Both the position numbers and the translations under genes were made by a program. A stretch of DNA of 64,000 nucleotides from Homalodisca vitripennis (lineage: Eukaryota; Arthropoda; Insecta; Hemiptera; Cicadellidae): positions 62,001-126,000 of the forward strand of contig NW_025778007.1 in the NCBI RefSeq assembly GCF_021130785.1, given 5' to 3'. How positions within the stretch are numbered: the first letter of the stretch is position 1; every line of letters starts with the position of its first letter. Positions 11,348 to 21,823 of the stretch are shown in pieces. The notes under the pieces are model-generated. The model saw only the letters and a list, made by a program, of their open reading frames with translations. It was not told where the DNA came from and did no database searches.

Positions 11348-11842
11348 GTGAGGTCATGTGATCTCCCCTCCACTTGGACGCTGAGCTCCCGTGCTCTGAA
11401 ACAGTTAGTTACAATGTTGACCTCACTTCTAACGATTCTGCAAGTGATTGTAAAGTTGTCTACGCTCCTGACATGGGCAGACCCGCCGCCACAGCCGTCT
11501 CTACCGCCGCCATCCATCTCTACCAGGACATGGAGTCGGGCTCACAGTCAGCTGGAGCGGGATGCACGGCACGAGCGGCGACTTTATTTTGGGAGGTCAC
11601 GTCGACATAACCGCTCGCGCAGCCGCCAGGTAGTGGAGTACGACTTCACCGTTTCGGAGTTGTGGAAGCCCCTACCTGACCCCTGTGTCATCCCGGCCTG
11701 GCTCCCGTGGGACGAGGTCCCTACTCTCCAAGCCCTGGCCGCCCTTCAGGTATGCAGAAGCTTCGAGAGTAGAGAGGGGCTGCTTCGGCATTTTGAAGAG
11801 TCGGGACCTCGCGGCTTGCTACCGGTCCTCAAGGATGTGTGA
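11348..11842 (+). CDS. Possible plus-strand Polinton gene, weak
   Basis: An open frame of 164 codons that converges on the polymerase gene. It has a proline-rich stretch, then arginine-rich RSRRHNRSRSR, then a more ordinary globular-looking end. An overlapping shorter frame and high GC make chance openness likely. I do not recognise the product. Confidence 0.2.
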   Translation: MRSCDLPSTWTLSSRALKQLVTMLTSLLTILQVIVKLSTLLTWADPPPQPSLPPPSISTRTWSRAHSQLERDARHERRLYFGRSRRHNRSRSRQVVEYDFTVSELWKPLPDPCVIPAWLPWDEVPTLQALAALQVCRSFESREGLLRHFEESGPRGLLPVLKDV

Positions 11843-14800
11843 GACGAGTCAGGTAAGTCTTGCTGTATGTCCCTAGAATGTGATAATTTTTATGTTTTTT
11901 AAAGCCAAAAGGTAAAGTGTCATAGGGTCCTTCGAGCCTTCTTTTGGGTCCTTTAATTTTGAATAATTTGTGCTCCTCCACTGTAACAATCTTCTTTTCT
12001 TTAGTACGTCTTATTCTGTTTCCAACTATCTCCAAGCTTGCATTGGTCTCACTTAGCACCATTTCTTTTAATGTGGAAAAGTTTAATAATTGGCTAGTTT
12101 TTAAATTTAGACTATGGCCTTTAATTTTGCAGACCTCAATAGTGCGTTTTTGCTGGTGGACCATAGGAGATAGGCGTAAGTCTTGGGGCCGCCTGAAACA
12201 AATTCTACAATGTGAGAGCCGGGGCCGTAGTCAACCAGTTCATCGGTTATCTCGCCCAAGTAATCCCCTGTGGGGACCTTCTACATACCTTCCCTTTGTA
12301 CGTAGAGGACACTGTCTGTGTCGTAATAGAGGACCTGGTTCTCCAGAGCTTCCAGATGTTCGTACAGCTTGAGTCTTGCCTGGGAGGTGGTGTAGGCGGC
12401 TAGTACGACGTTAACTGTTCTCAGGGATTCCCCGACTTCGTCAGTATGTTGCCAATTAACAAGGAGTACATTTTCATTTATTTCTTGTAACGTGTTTACT
12501 TGGACCGCCGGACTTGTAAGTAATTTGTACAGATCGCCTGGTTCTCTAACAATTGATGTCTTTGTTTGGTTCTCTCTTTGGCCGAATTTACCCCAGAAAG
12601 AATTTAACATTAATTTAGCTAAGGAGCGAAGACCCCCGTTCTTCTCAATTTTGGTCGGGTCCAGGTGAATACCTTCGTGTTCGTGGTAACTATGAATGTA
12701 ACTTGGCTTTGTCTTCTTCAGTGAGACACCAGGAAGGGTAACCTGATGCCTCCTGTTTGATTTAAAAAAATTTGTTTATGAAGTCGGTTAATAGGCCCCC
12801 TGTCTCGTATCTTGCCACCTCGTACTCCCAGAGCTCGTACATTTCTAACATTGTGTATCCCTTTTCCACAGCCTTGCGTATTTCCTGCATTGTCCATGTC
12901 CCTGTCAATGCTCTTTCCTCGATGTTATGGTTACAGTCGTGTTGGACATTTCTTGACCACATGTGCAGCAAAGGAGAAACATTAATTTGTTGTTCATACG
13001 TGCTGGAAGGACAGGATGATACAAATTTAGAGGAGGCAGAACTTTACACTTGAGGAGACCTTCGGCCTTCAAGCCTCTTTCTCTACACTCCTTGTACCCT
13101 ACATAGATTTTCGGGTGCCCCCGAGGATACATTCCACGTTTACAGACGTACGGGTAGAGTGAGCAGACGTCCACGTACTGGATAGTTTCCCCGTCCTCGC
13201 ACTTGTGATAGGATTTCGCAATTCCTGTCCTTCCCCCGAAGAAGGCATCTCTGGGATTAAGTGGGAGTGTGTTTAGAATAGGGAGTGAATTTAGATGGTC
13301 CAAATTTTGTTCTTTCTTTAGTTTTTGAAACTGACACTCCCACATTTCAACTACCTCGTTGCCGGCATTCTCAAGTCGAGAAATTTCGCATTTGATTCTC
13401 TCGAACCTTAAATGCAGAGTATCGGAAGGGTCATCTGTAAGGGGCTCTTCCCTTTTAAAAGGAAAACATTTGGGACACCCGTGGAAGTAGCAACCCTGAA
13501 ACTCGTATACACGCTCTCCGTCAAACCCATCAGCTTTTATCCCCTCAATTTTTATTTCTCTCCTCCGCCCCGCGTGCTGAATTTGTACACAGCGCTTTTC
13601 TTCCTCCCAAGACAACCACTGCAAAGCGATAGACGATTGGTAGTCGACCATGCGGTATCCGTTCTAAGGGATCAGACCGATGGTATTCGGTTTTAGGAAG
13701 TTGCATCTGAAAGCCAGGTTGCATGCGCTTGCAATGGTAACGGCTTCCATGAAGGGGTCAACATTGCACTCTTTCAAGAAAACGTCTCTGAATTTAATGC
13801 ACGCCTGCGTCAGTATGTCTACATCTGAAATACAGCACTCGATGAGTTCTTTTTGAAAATGAAAAACTACGTTGTTAGCGACTTGTTCATTATACCAATT
13901 TTCAAAGTCTCTGTGGGTTTTCTCGAACATGGTTTCAGGGCTGTAGTACTCCTTGGATGGTATGTGGCCTACATAATTTTGGTTTGCCAATGTGTTGAAG
14001 AGGTAAGGGAAGTAGCCCTTCTTTTTCTCCGGGGGAAGGTCAAAGGCTTTAGGCAGTGCCGAGAGGGCCATGGGGAAATAGTTTAGTGAGTCAATGAATC
14101 TGACGTTGTCCAGTTCCATGAGAATTACTTTAGTGCCTCGCATGATCAGTTCCGGGATGAATTTGGTCTGTTCTAGTATGTACTTTAGCCAAAACTGTAA
14201 ATCAAAACCTTGGCCATTATGGGCCATTACACATACGTTTTTGAATTTTTTTCTCTCCTCCATTACATATTCCATAAAATGATTGGTCGGGTCTTGTCTA
14301 AAGACCCTGGTGCGGTTGTTGCAATTTTCACAAGATTTACCATCAATACATTTCCAGCAGAACTTTTGAGAGACACAGAGATTGACTTTATGAATTTTTG
14401 GTTAAAATTTGGTCTTGACGGGTCTCAAGATCGAAGAAGATGAACAGAAAGTCTTTAGTTTTGGGTTTATTTTTGTCGACCCGCATGTAACATTGATGGT
14501 TTGGTGGCATATAATCTTTACAGGTTTTGCACAACACTTCACCGCACACGTGTTTTGACTTACGACTTTTGAAAAATACGAGTTTTTGGCAATCTTTACA
14601 TTTATTTACTGACTTGCAACGCTCACTCTTGTGGGCTGCGAAGCAAATTTGGTTTTTGAATTTGATGTTACAATTTGGACAAACTATTCCTCCATGCTCC
14701 TCTTTACATGGCGGAGATACAGTCTGACACGCAGGGCAGATATTGGAACACCTGTGTTTACCTTTATGGTCATAGGGGGTATGGCAAGGCTCGCAGAAGT

Positions 14801-15610
14801 AGGTGCATACAAAAGCCGCAGTGAGAGATGTAATCACGTTGTAGTGTCCATCGTGATACAGCAGGTTGATTTTGTACTGAGCATCAGTGTTGTTACCATT
14901 AAAGTACACAACCCGGCCTTTGTTTCCATAACTGTAGACTGTAATGCTGTAATTTTTCAGGTGGTCTTGGAATTTTGAAAGTTCGGGGATCCCAGCTCCC
15001 CGTTCTGAAATTTGGACACCGGCTTTGGTCATCAGTTTTGGGCTCTAAAAGTTTGTCTCTTGCATTTGTCTTCACGTATAGCTTTGAACTGAGGATCTTT
15101 TTCGGCCTTTGCCTTACCCACATCGATAGCACGCGGTAAACACAGGTTGTCGCTATTATTAATGACTACGATACCCTTACGGGACTTACACTCTTCGTAA
15201 AAAGTATTGTACAGGCCAGGTCTCACTCTACCCGTTCCTACTGGAATGTTTACTCTAGTGCATTCTACTTGGAATGTATCGCTGGAGGTGAGGGTTTCGG
15301 CATTGCTCTGGACGATCCCGCCGAATATGGTCCACAACACGTCACCGTCCAGCTCACTGGCGGGTCGGAATGCTACATACCCCGGCTCTTTGAATTTTAA
15401 ATTTAGGGACCTTAGAGTGAAACCGAGTTGGTCTGTGCCTTCGGCATCGGCCTTCACTCGGTCCACGATTTCGGCGAACCCCCGTCTTACCCAGTCGAGT
15501 TCCGTAACCCCTTCAGGGACGGAGTTAAATTTAAAGGTCACTTTAGTACCACGGACTCGAAACCTTGTAACGTAGGTCTCGTCGGTACACACTACATGTA
15601 CGGGCTCCAT
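11829..15610 (-). pseudogene. Polinton protein-primed DNA polymerase B, many frameshifts
   Basis: Seven successive minus-strand pieces form one gene. The N-terminal region is 15610-15032. A cysteine-rich zinc-ribbon-like stretch follows (15032-14388), ending in the exonuclease I motif FDLET. Then come exonuclease II (AHNGQGFD) and III (SDVDIL) in 14275-13664; palm motif A (DVCSLYPY) in 13651-12905; motif B region (NSFWGKFGQ) and motif C (YYDTDSV) in 12610-12281; and the thumb/C-terminal piece to 11829. Exonuclease and polymerase residues are preserved, but at least five frame changes separate the pieces, so the gene is dead. It would have copied the element from protein-primed ends. Confidence 0.82.
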
Positions 15611-16429
15611 CTCTGTATATAACTGTATAAGTATAGTAACTGTATAACTTAGTACTACCTAATTAGTGGGTTAGATTTCGAGACTATCGCTAGTTTACTT
15701 AGATGTGTTGCTGTGGTGTGCTGCAATCTAGCGCGCCTCTGCCACAACTGACTGGAAGGGAATAATTTCGGTCTCTTATAAAGCCCCAGTCACAAGGATC
15801 CAGGATATGACAATGGCCGCAGTGACCCTGGGCGGACGGGGTAATCTTGCCAAGCGGAACCGGACCAGGATGTGGCGTTGCTTGCGGCTTTGATTAACGA
15901 CTGTGTTTCCCGGACGCGGTGACCCTGGGCGGGCGGCATTCCCAGACAGGCGGCATTCCCAGACGGGAGTGCGGTTGACCTTCGCGGATGTGGTGCGCTC
16001 GAGCCGGACGCGACTGCCTTACTGATTAATGTGTTTTGTTTCAGGTGGCGGCGGGTACGGCTGACGGCGGACTCTTGTAGTGCAGTTTACAGTATACTCT
16101 TATAGTAGTTTTATTTAAAATAAACAAGTTTTTGCTATGTAAGTAGTTGGTTTTTCAAAGTTCCCGCCACTTTTTTTTGGTTCCCGCCATTTTTTTTGTT
16201 CCCGCCAATTTTTTGGAGGTTAGGGAATTTTTCCCGCGTATGAGGGATTTCTCCCTCTCGTTCCCGCCAAACCGCGACATGCGCGCCGCCATCTTGGATT
16301 ACGTGACCTGCTCTCGACCAATCAGAATAACTCCATAAGAGCCCATGTTGGAGCTATCCTCCGGGTTAGACTACTCAACACTTATTCATGTAATTATTGT
16401 TTGTTGAACTAGGACCACCACCAAAGAGA
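15611..16429. other. GC-rich non-coding stretch right of the Polinton polymerase
   Basis: Contains the presumed polymerase 5' region, a short duplicated GGCGGCATTCCCAGAC at about 15932-15962, a TTCCCGCC cluster and a CpG-rich patch at about 16270-16300. No reading frame is convincing. It may hold the Polinton right end, but I could not find a matching left terminus. Confidence 0.5.
16161..16268 (+). repeat. Five spaced TTCCCGCC/G motifs
   Basis: TTCCCGCC occurs at 16161, 16181, 16199 and 16261, and TTCCCGCG at 16231, separated mainly by T-runs. The motif fits the E2F consensus TTSSCGC; binding is only a possibility. Confidence 0.55.
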
Positions 16430-17352
16430 GCTAACACTCTGGAAGGAAAAAGACCCGAAGAAGCCACTTATGGAAAAGAAATATTGCTAAAAGTAACCGC
16501 AATGAGGGTAAATCTTATATTGGAATCGACACGGAGGAAAGCAGGTAAGACAATACATACATCAATGCAAATTTAAGTGTAATGAAAATATTGATGAACA
16601 GCAGAGACAAGAAGTTTTCAAAAAGTTTTGGGAGCTAGGCAATTGAGACCTCCAATCATCCTATTTGGGCTCATTAGTGTCTTTTGAAGAACCAACTAGG
16701 AAGAAAAAGGAGGGAAGAGGGTCAAAATCACTGAGTTGTCAATATTTACTTGGGAAGAGTTTGCAAAAAAATTTTTCTCGCTACACTTGATATCTCTAAC
16801 AAGAGAATAACACACGTTATTTAAAAAAAGAAAAGTTACCAGTTACCAAAAAAGGTACCAGTAGGGTGTAGCCTTTCTCATGGCATAGGAGTCCTTCCAA
16901 AAGATAAAAGAGAGCACAAAATTCCTGGCAATACGCTCAGGAATGCGACTGTTGAAGCAGCCAAAGATCGCATCAGTTCTTTTCCAAAATATAGTAGCCA
17001 CTACTCCCGTAGCCAGGCTCCAAATAGGAAGTATTTCAGTCCCAACTTAAACTTAAAAAATGATTTAGCCTATACAGTGATTATTGTAAAGAGAGACAGA
17101 TTGAGGTGGTAAAATAAAGTTATTATCGTTATTTGTTCAACCACCACTTCAACTCGAGTTTTCACAAGCCTCATACTGACACATACGTGGCTTGTGATGG
17201 TCTCCAGACCACTATTGACAATGGACAACCACATGAAAAAGAAGCAGCGCAAACAAAAAAATAATTACATCTGCGTAAAGCAGAAAATGCCAGGAAACAG
17301 GTTCAAGATGCCCAAGAAGAGGTTAAAAGTGATCCAAGTCACATAGCAATAA
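16430..17352 (+). pseudogene. Group A transposase pseudogene, 5' half
   Basis: In changing frames it reads like the E1 protein. First come PPPKR and GKRP; then SSFPKYSSHYSR and NRKYFSPNLN; then FHKPHTDT; finally a helical stretch ending DPSHIAI. The last corresponds to E1 just before its first catalytic aspartate. Several stops and frameshifts are present (for example around 16650, 16770 and 17100). Similarity stops at about 17352. The 3' fragment at 21075 onward could be the rest of the same copy with its middle lost, but this is not shown. Confidence 0.65.
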
Positions 17353-18126
17353 ATGAAAAAATTATGACTTAATAAAAAATAATCGACTTACTAAATCTTA
17401 CACTTTGTAAATAAATCCACGTTTTCTATATATCAAATTGATTTCCAAAATTGAATGGTAAGAAAATTAAAAAAAAACATCCTTCATCATAAATATGTGG
17501 TTTAAAGTTAGTAACATTTAGTAATAAATTAAAAATACAACAAGTTTCGAAATATTTTACAGATTTTTTGTCAAGTAATTAGATTACATTAAGTTGATCG
17601 ATAAAAGTCACACTGAAGGAAATTTCATATCATAGTCGGATTGACGCCCTAGTCGCAAATTTTGCATTTTGGTCACCCTAGCAATTTAAGTTTAGACTCA
17701 ACAATTCACAATTATTATTATCCTATATCGGTTTTTAAAAGGATAGGTACCTTTTATTAGTTAAAATTACTATCCTAAACGAGCTTTATCAGGTTCAAAC
17801 TACAGTATCTTTATTTGTTTTAAGTTGCGGCACAGTGGTCATTTCAATGGATTTGCTAAGACTGATAAGACTGAGTAAATAATTATAACTTACCAGACTT
17901 GCATTTACTTAACGAATATAATTTTAGTTCTTTTCACTATACTCCTTGGTGTTTTGAAGGTAACTATTAATAACAGTAAAATGTACCATATTCAAATTAT
18001 TATTATTAGGCCTATGTATATATTTTCAATAATATACTCGTGGTTTCAGTAAAAATCCTTTACAAGGTTTTGATTTCTGACTCAATTACTTATAAAATAA
18101 CAATTCTCAAAACAACGAACACTATT
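17353..18126. other. No gene seen
   Basis: AT-rich sequence with no long frame and no repeat that I can place, between a dead group A fragment and E4. Confidence 0.5.
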
Positions 18127-18130
18127 AATT

Positions 18131-20864
18131 GTGTAGTAAAAATGGAAAAGGTTGTAAGTGCCAAAAATAAAAAAAATGACTTTTTTCGGTGAAAAGCGAA
18201 GTAAAAGCCAAGCGTAATAAGATAGACAAGGTAGTAAGTGCCAGAAAAATTGCCCCTAGTTGTGTAGAGCAGTCGGAAGATGTCAGCACCGTGTAAGAGC
18301 CGTGCGGGGTTGAAGTGGAGAGAACGATGTAAGTCCACCCGCCATGATGTATGTTCCCTTGTCTATTCCGTAGTTATTTTGCTGTTGCCGGCGGCGGCAG
18401 TGACGCTACGCATGCTCGCCGCTTTTACGTTTTGTGTTGTTTTACGTAGTGATTATTTTATTTAAGTGTGTTGCGTGTAACAGGCGTTGAAGTATTTATT
18501 AGTGCAGTGTTCTATCTTACTAAAAATGGAAGCACCTCCTGTTCGTAAGAAAGTTCTAGTGGAGAGAAGACGAAGGGCTCGGGAAAAAGGAGACAGTTAT
18601 GTTACTTGTAAAGGAAAGACTATCCCCGCAAAAAATCCCCCACCTCCTGAAACGAAGCTGTTCATGTAAGTAACCAATGCAAAAACTTGAGTAACGAACA
18701 AAACTGATATTGTTTATGGAATTCTACAAAGTTGACGAAAAAAGCCAGGGAACATATTTACTCAACCACATGCAGATGCTACCTATTGCCCGTTAGAAGA
18801 CACGGGAATTACGATGATCCCAGTGAGAGTAGACGCACCTGCTCGTTTGCATACAACATTCCTGATGGTTCTGGCAAAAAAACATACAAATTTGCAAAAA
18901 AAACTTTAAAGAAATTTTTGCTATTTCTGAAAGGAAGTTGATTGGTTTACAAACTAAAAAAAAAAAAACAGGATGCTTTGATTTTCGAAGACAAAAGAGG
19001 GAAAACCCCTGGATCAAATGAACACAAGGTGAAGTATACAGAAAATGACCGTAATCTGGTTAGGTGTCATATAAATTCTTTCCCAAGATACGAAAGCCAT
19101 TATTGCCGTAAAGTATCAAGCAATGAGTTTTTGTCCCCAGACCTGAACAAACACAGAATGTTTATGGCATTTAAAACCCAATACCCTACAAGTCCAGTCA
19201 ACTATAGTTTTTAATACAGAAGTATTAAAAAAAGAATTTCCCAAAACTCAAGTTCAAGGCTCTTGCAGCTGATACTTGCAAAAAAGTGATCTTTTTAAAG
19301 TGCAGATTTCATCAACGACCAATGAAAGGGCAAAACGGGAAGTTAAAACTAAACAAGAAATTCACCATCGAAAAGCTGAAAAGGCCCATGTCTGCATGAA
19401 AGAGGATATTACTTTGTCCCAACTTCCAACTGGTACCGCTACAAACATTATGTATGGACTTGCAAACAGGTGATGTTCGTGCCCATGCTTACCCATAGCA
19501 CCAATGTTTTACTGCAGACAACTTTCTTGCTATAATCTAGATACATGTGGGGGATAATGACTCAGCGTTTATGTGTATGTGGCATGAGGGCATCGGAGGT
19601 CGGGGATCCAATGAAATAGCTTCTTGTCTGTTTAAAGTTGCTACTGTTCAAGGCCATTTTTTTCTCGGAGAAGACTTGTAATATGGTGCGACAACTGTGG
19701 TGCTCAAAATAAAAACAGGATGCTCTTAATGGCAATTATTTACCTAGTTCACAAAGGGTTTTTATCGCTCTATTAACTGAAAGTATCTTGTAAGTGGGCA
19801 CAGTTATATGAACTGTGACAGAGACTTTGGCATTATTGAAAAACGCCGCAAAAATGCAAAAGCAATGGTTCCTAAAGACCTGGAAGATGTAGTTGCAAGT
19901 GCAAAATTTAAATCCCCTTCACAGTTGTTTCTATGAAGACAGAAGACTTTATAGATTTTAAAGGTCTTGCAAATCAGTTCATTAACACAAAAGATCTAGC
20001 TATCAGCAAAAATTTCCCACCCACTTCCGAGTTTCTCATAAGAATCCAAGCACAGTGAAGGTAGCGTCAGTTTTGGCACTTCAAGATGATGGTATGGTAA
20101 CATGGAACAAAGTTGACGTCTTAAAGAAAAAGGCCGACCTTGGCAATCTTCCCGACTTAAAGGACTTGCCAAAAATCCAGTTTAAAATCAAAAATCTCAC
20201 AAGAAAAGAAGAACGATCTGATAGGAATGATAGACTACATAGAAAAGGCAGAAGACAAGCAGTTTTATTAAGAGATCTTCTGGCAGCAGACACCGTTTCC
20301 TGATGGTGTCATGGAGGTGGATGCAGACATTGAAGACAAGGACTACTAGTTGTATTAAAAGTAAGGTATTTTAATGTACAAAGTCCTAGAGTTAATAATA
20401 TTAAAAATAATATTAATAATATTACGTATATTATGTAACTTTTTTTCAGAAAGTCAAGACTATGACTAAAAGTGTTTTATCTTTTGTACGTATTATCATG
20501 TATCCTTGTAACATATTTTGATGTTATGGTGTACATTAAACGCTTCTAAACAATACTGGACTTACATCCTTTTTTTTTAAACTAACCCTTCACTTACATC
20601 ATTTATTAAAATAAAGAAAGGCACATACATCCTTTTCCACAAAAAAAACCGATTGCTCTTATATCTTTTTCCATATTTTTTTGGTTTCCGCTTATATATT
20701 TATAGCAGAAATTGTATTATATGTTATTCCTATTGATTTTATATTTTTATAAATATAAAAAAATATTTTATTAGTAAATATTCAATGTTTTAGACATATT
20801 TTTTATTGAATACTTGAAAATTTTTAGTTTCTGGCACTTACAACCTTTTCCATTTTTACTACAC
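18131..20864 (+). mobile_element. E4: decayed group A transposon with intact ends, AATT flanks
   Basis: The ends are complementary over about 32 bp: GTGTAGTAAAAATGG... from 18131 and its complement ending at 20864. AATT flanks both sides (18127-18130 and 20865-20868), again a palindromic 4-bp flank. The terminal motif AAGG-TGTAAGTGCC recurs near 18225, and related ACTTACATCC motifs recur at about 20560-20640. The gene inside is broken. Confidence 0.82.
18525..20350 (+). pseudogene. E4 transposase pseudogene
   Basis: It starts MEAPPVRKKVLVERRRRAREK, then follows the group A order in different frames. Landmarks are FPRYESHYCRK and FLSPDLNKHRMF (19080-19160), WHEGIGGRGSNEIASCLFK (about 19583-19640), WCDNCGAQNKNRM (about 19690), and a MNCDRDFGIIE-like third motif at about 19810. 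The three catalytic contexts are recognisable, but stops and frameshifts interrupt it throughout. A possible intron follows the first coding stretch (GTAAGT at about 18667). Confidence 0.7.
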
Positions 20865-20904
20865 AATTTATCGCTTCGATAAATGTGTCCACATGTTTCC
20901 GCTG

Positions 20905-20938
20905 CGAATTTGAATTTGAATTTGAATTTGAATTTGAA
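20905..20938 (+). repeat. GAATTT hexanucleotide microsatellite
   Basis: About five tandem copies of a GAATTT unit. Confidence 0.8.
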
Positions 20939-21074
20939 CCACCCCTACCTACAAGTGGTTGATGTGAACGCCGTGGATGATCGAGTCAGACAGAACAACT
21001 TGGCAACACTGTAGCCGACCGGTCCCGAAGATCCCCGAACCTCGGCCATCGCTGCCGGGTCTCAATACCCTTCA

Positions 21075-21260
21075 TTTCAACTTTAAAACGTTTTTGGTTA
21101 CTCAAATGCAAAATGAGGAATTTCTCAGCATGGATTCCTTAGAAAACGACTATGTCAAGACAGTCAAAGGCATTCGGTTTACAAAGTCAGATCCTTTCAC
21201 ATTGTTGTACAAAACGACATTCAACGAGGACATGCCATTTTCCGAGTACAACATGAAACC
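21075..21260 (+). pseudogene. Group A transposase pseudogene, left piece
   Basis: Encodes a segment close to the E1 region near residue 520 onward: NEEFLSMDSLENDYVKTVKG, then LLYKTTFNEDMPFSEYNMKP. E1 has FYKTTFNKDLPFSEYSM at the same place. It stops at the TA where the nested element begins. The segment itself is open. Confidence 0.75.
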
Positions 21261-21823
21261 TACAGTCGAATAGATATAACTTCCGTATCGGCGTGGTGGG
21301 GCGTTCTGACGTTGGAGTGAGAGGGAGAACTGCCTGGTTGGCTACCTGACCAATAGGAGCGAGGAGCGTCTGACGCGGTTGCCATAGCAACAGGCACTGT
21401 TGCCACATCGGCAAAGGCATATTGGCAAAAGCGGTAGGCTTATTTTACTGCACGCTGGTACCGTAGATGCGGGCTACTTTGGCCCTGGAGTCCTTCTTTG
21501 GCCCAAAAAAATACAACGTTCTCTGTTTACCTTCAGGAAGCAGTATTTAAGCTATTTTCAATAGTTTCCGCTAGAGTGCAGCACACAGCACGCAGCAATG
21601 TCTACCTAATAGTTCCATACCCTCCACTAGGAGCAGCAGTGGTGGTTTTGTTTCCTTTGTGTAAACACGTGTTTTACTACTCTCTCAAACTTTCACCTAT
21701 GAAAACAGTTCTACATTTGCTACAAGATTGGTAAGTACGTATTTACGAACATAATTCAATACACTACTCATTAGTATAGGTGTATTTTTAATTACTTCAA
21801 AGGTTTTTATTACAAAATTCCTT

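Larger units (their letters stand above)
8934..15610 (-). mobile_element. Maverick/Polinton fragment, broken
   Basis: Minus-strand order is polymerase B, unknown gene, retroviral-type integrase, then packaging-type ATPase. This combination is diagnostic of Polinton/Maverick elements, which are virus-like. The ATPase is cut at the left edge. No capsid, minor capsid or protease gene is seen, and no terminal repeat could be assigned, so this is a partial copy. Base composition is richer in GC than the surroundings. The right boundary is uncertain: CG-rich sequence without genes continues to about 16.3 kb. Confidence 0.85.

Noticed and set aside
11374..11610. Second plus-strand frame overlapping 11348-11842.
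   Set aside because: Overlaps another weak frame in GC-rich DNA and shows no motif.
16430..21260. The 5' half at 16430-17352 and the 3' piece at 21075 as one group A element interrupted by E4.
   Set aside because: The middle, with the catalytic core, is absent from both, no joining duplication was found, and E4 has its own AATT flanks in unrelated sequence. It is possible but unsupported.
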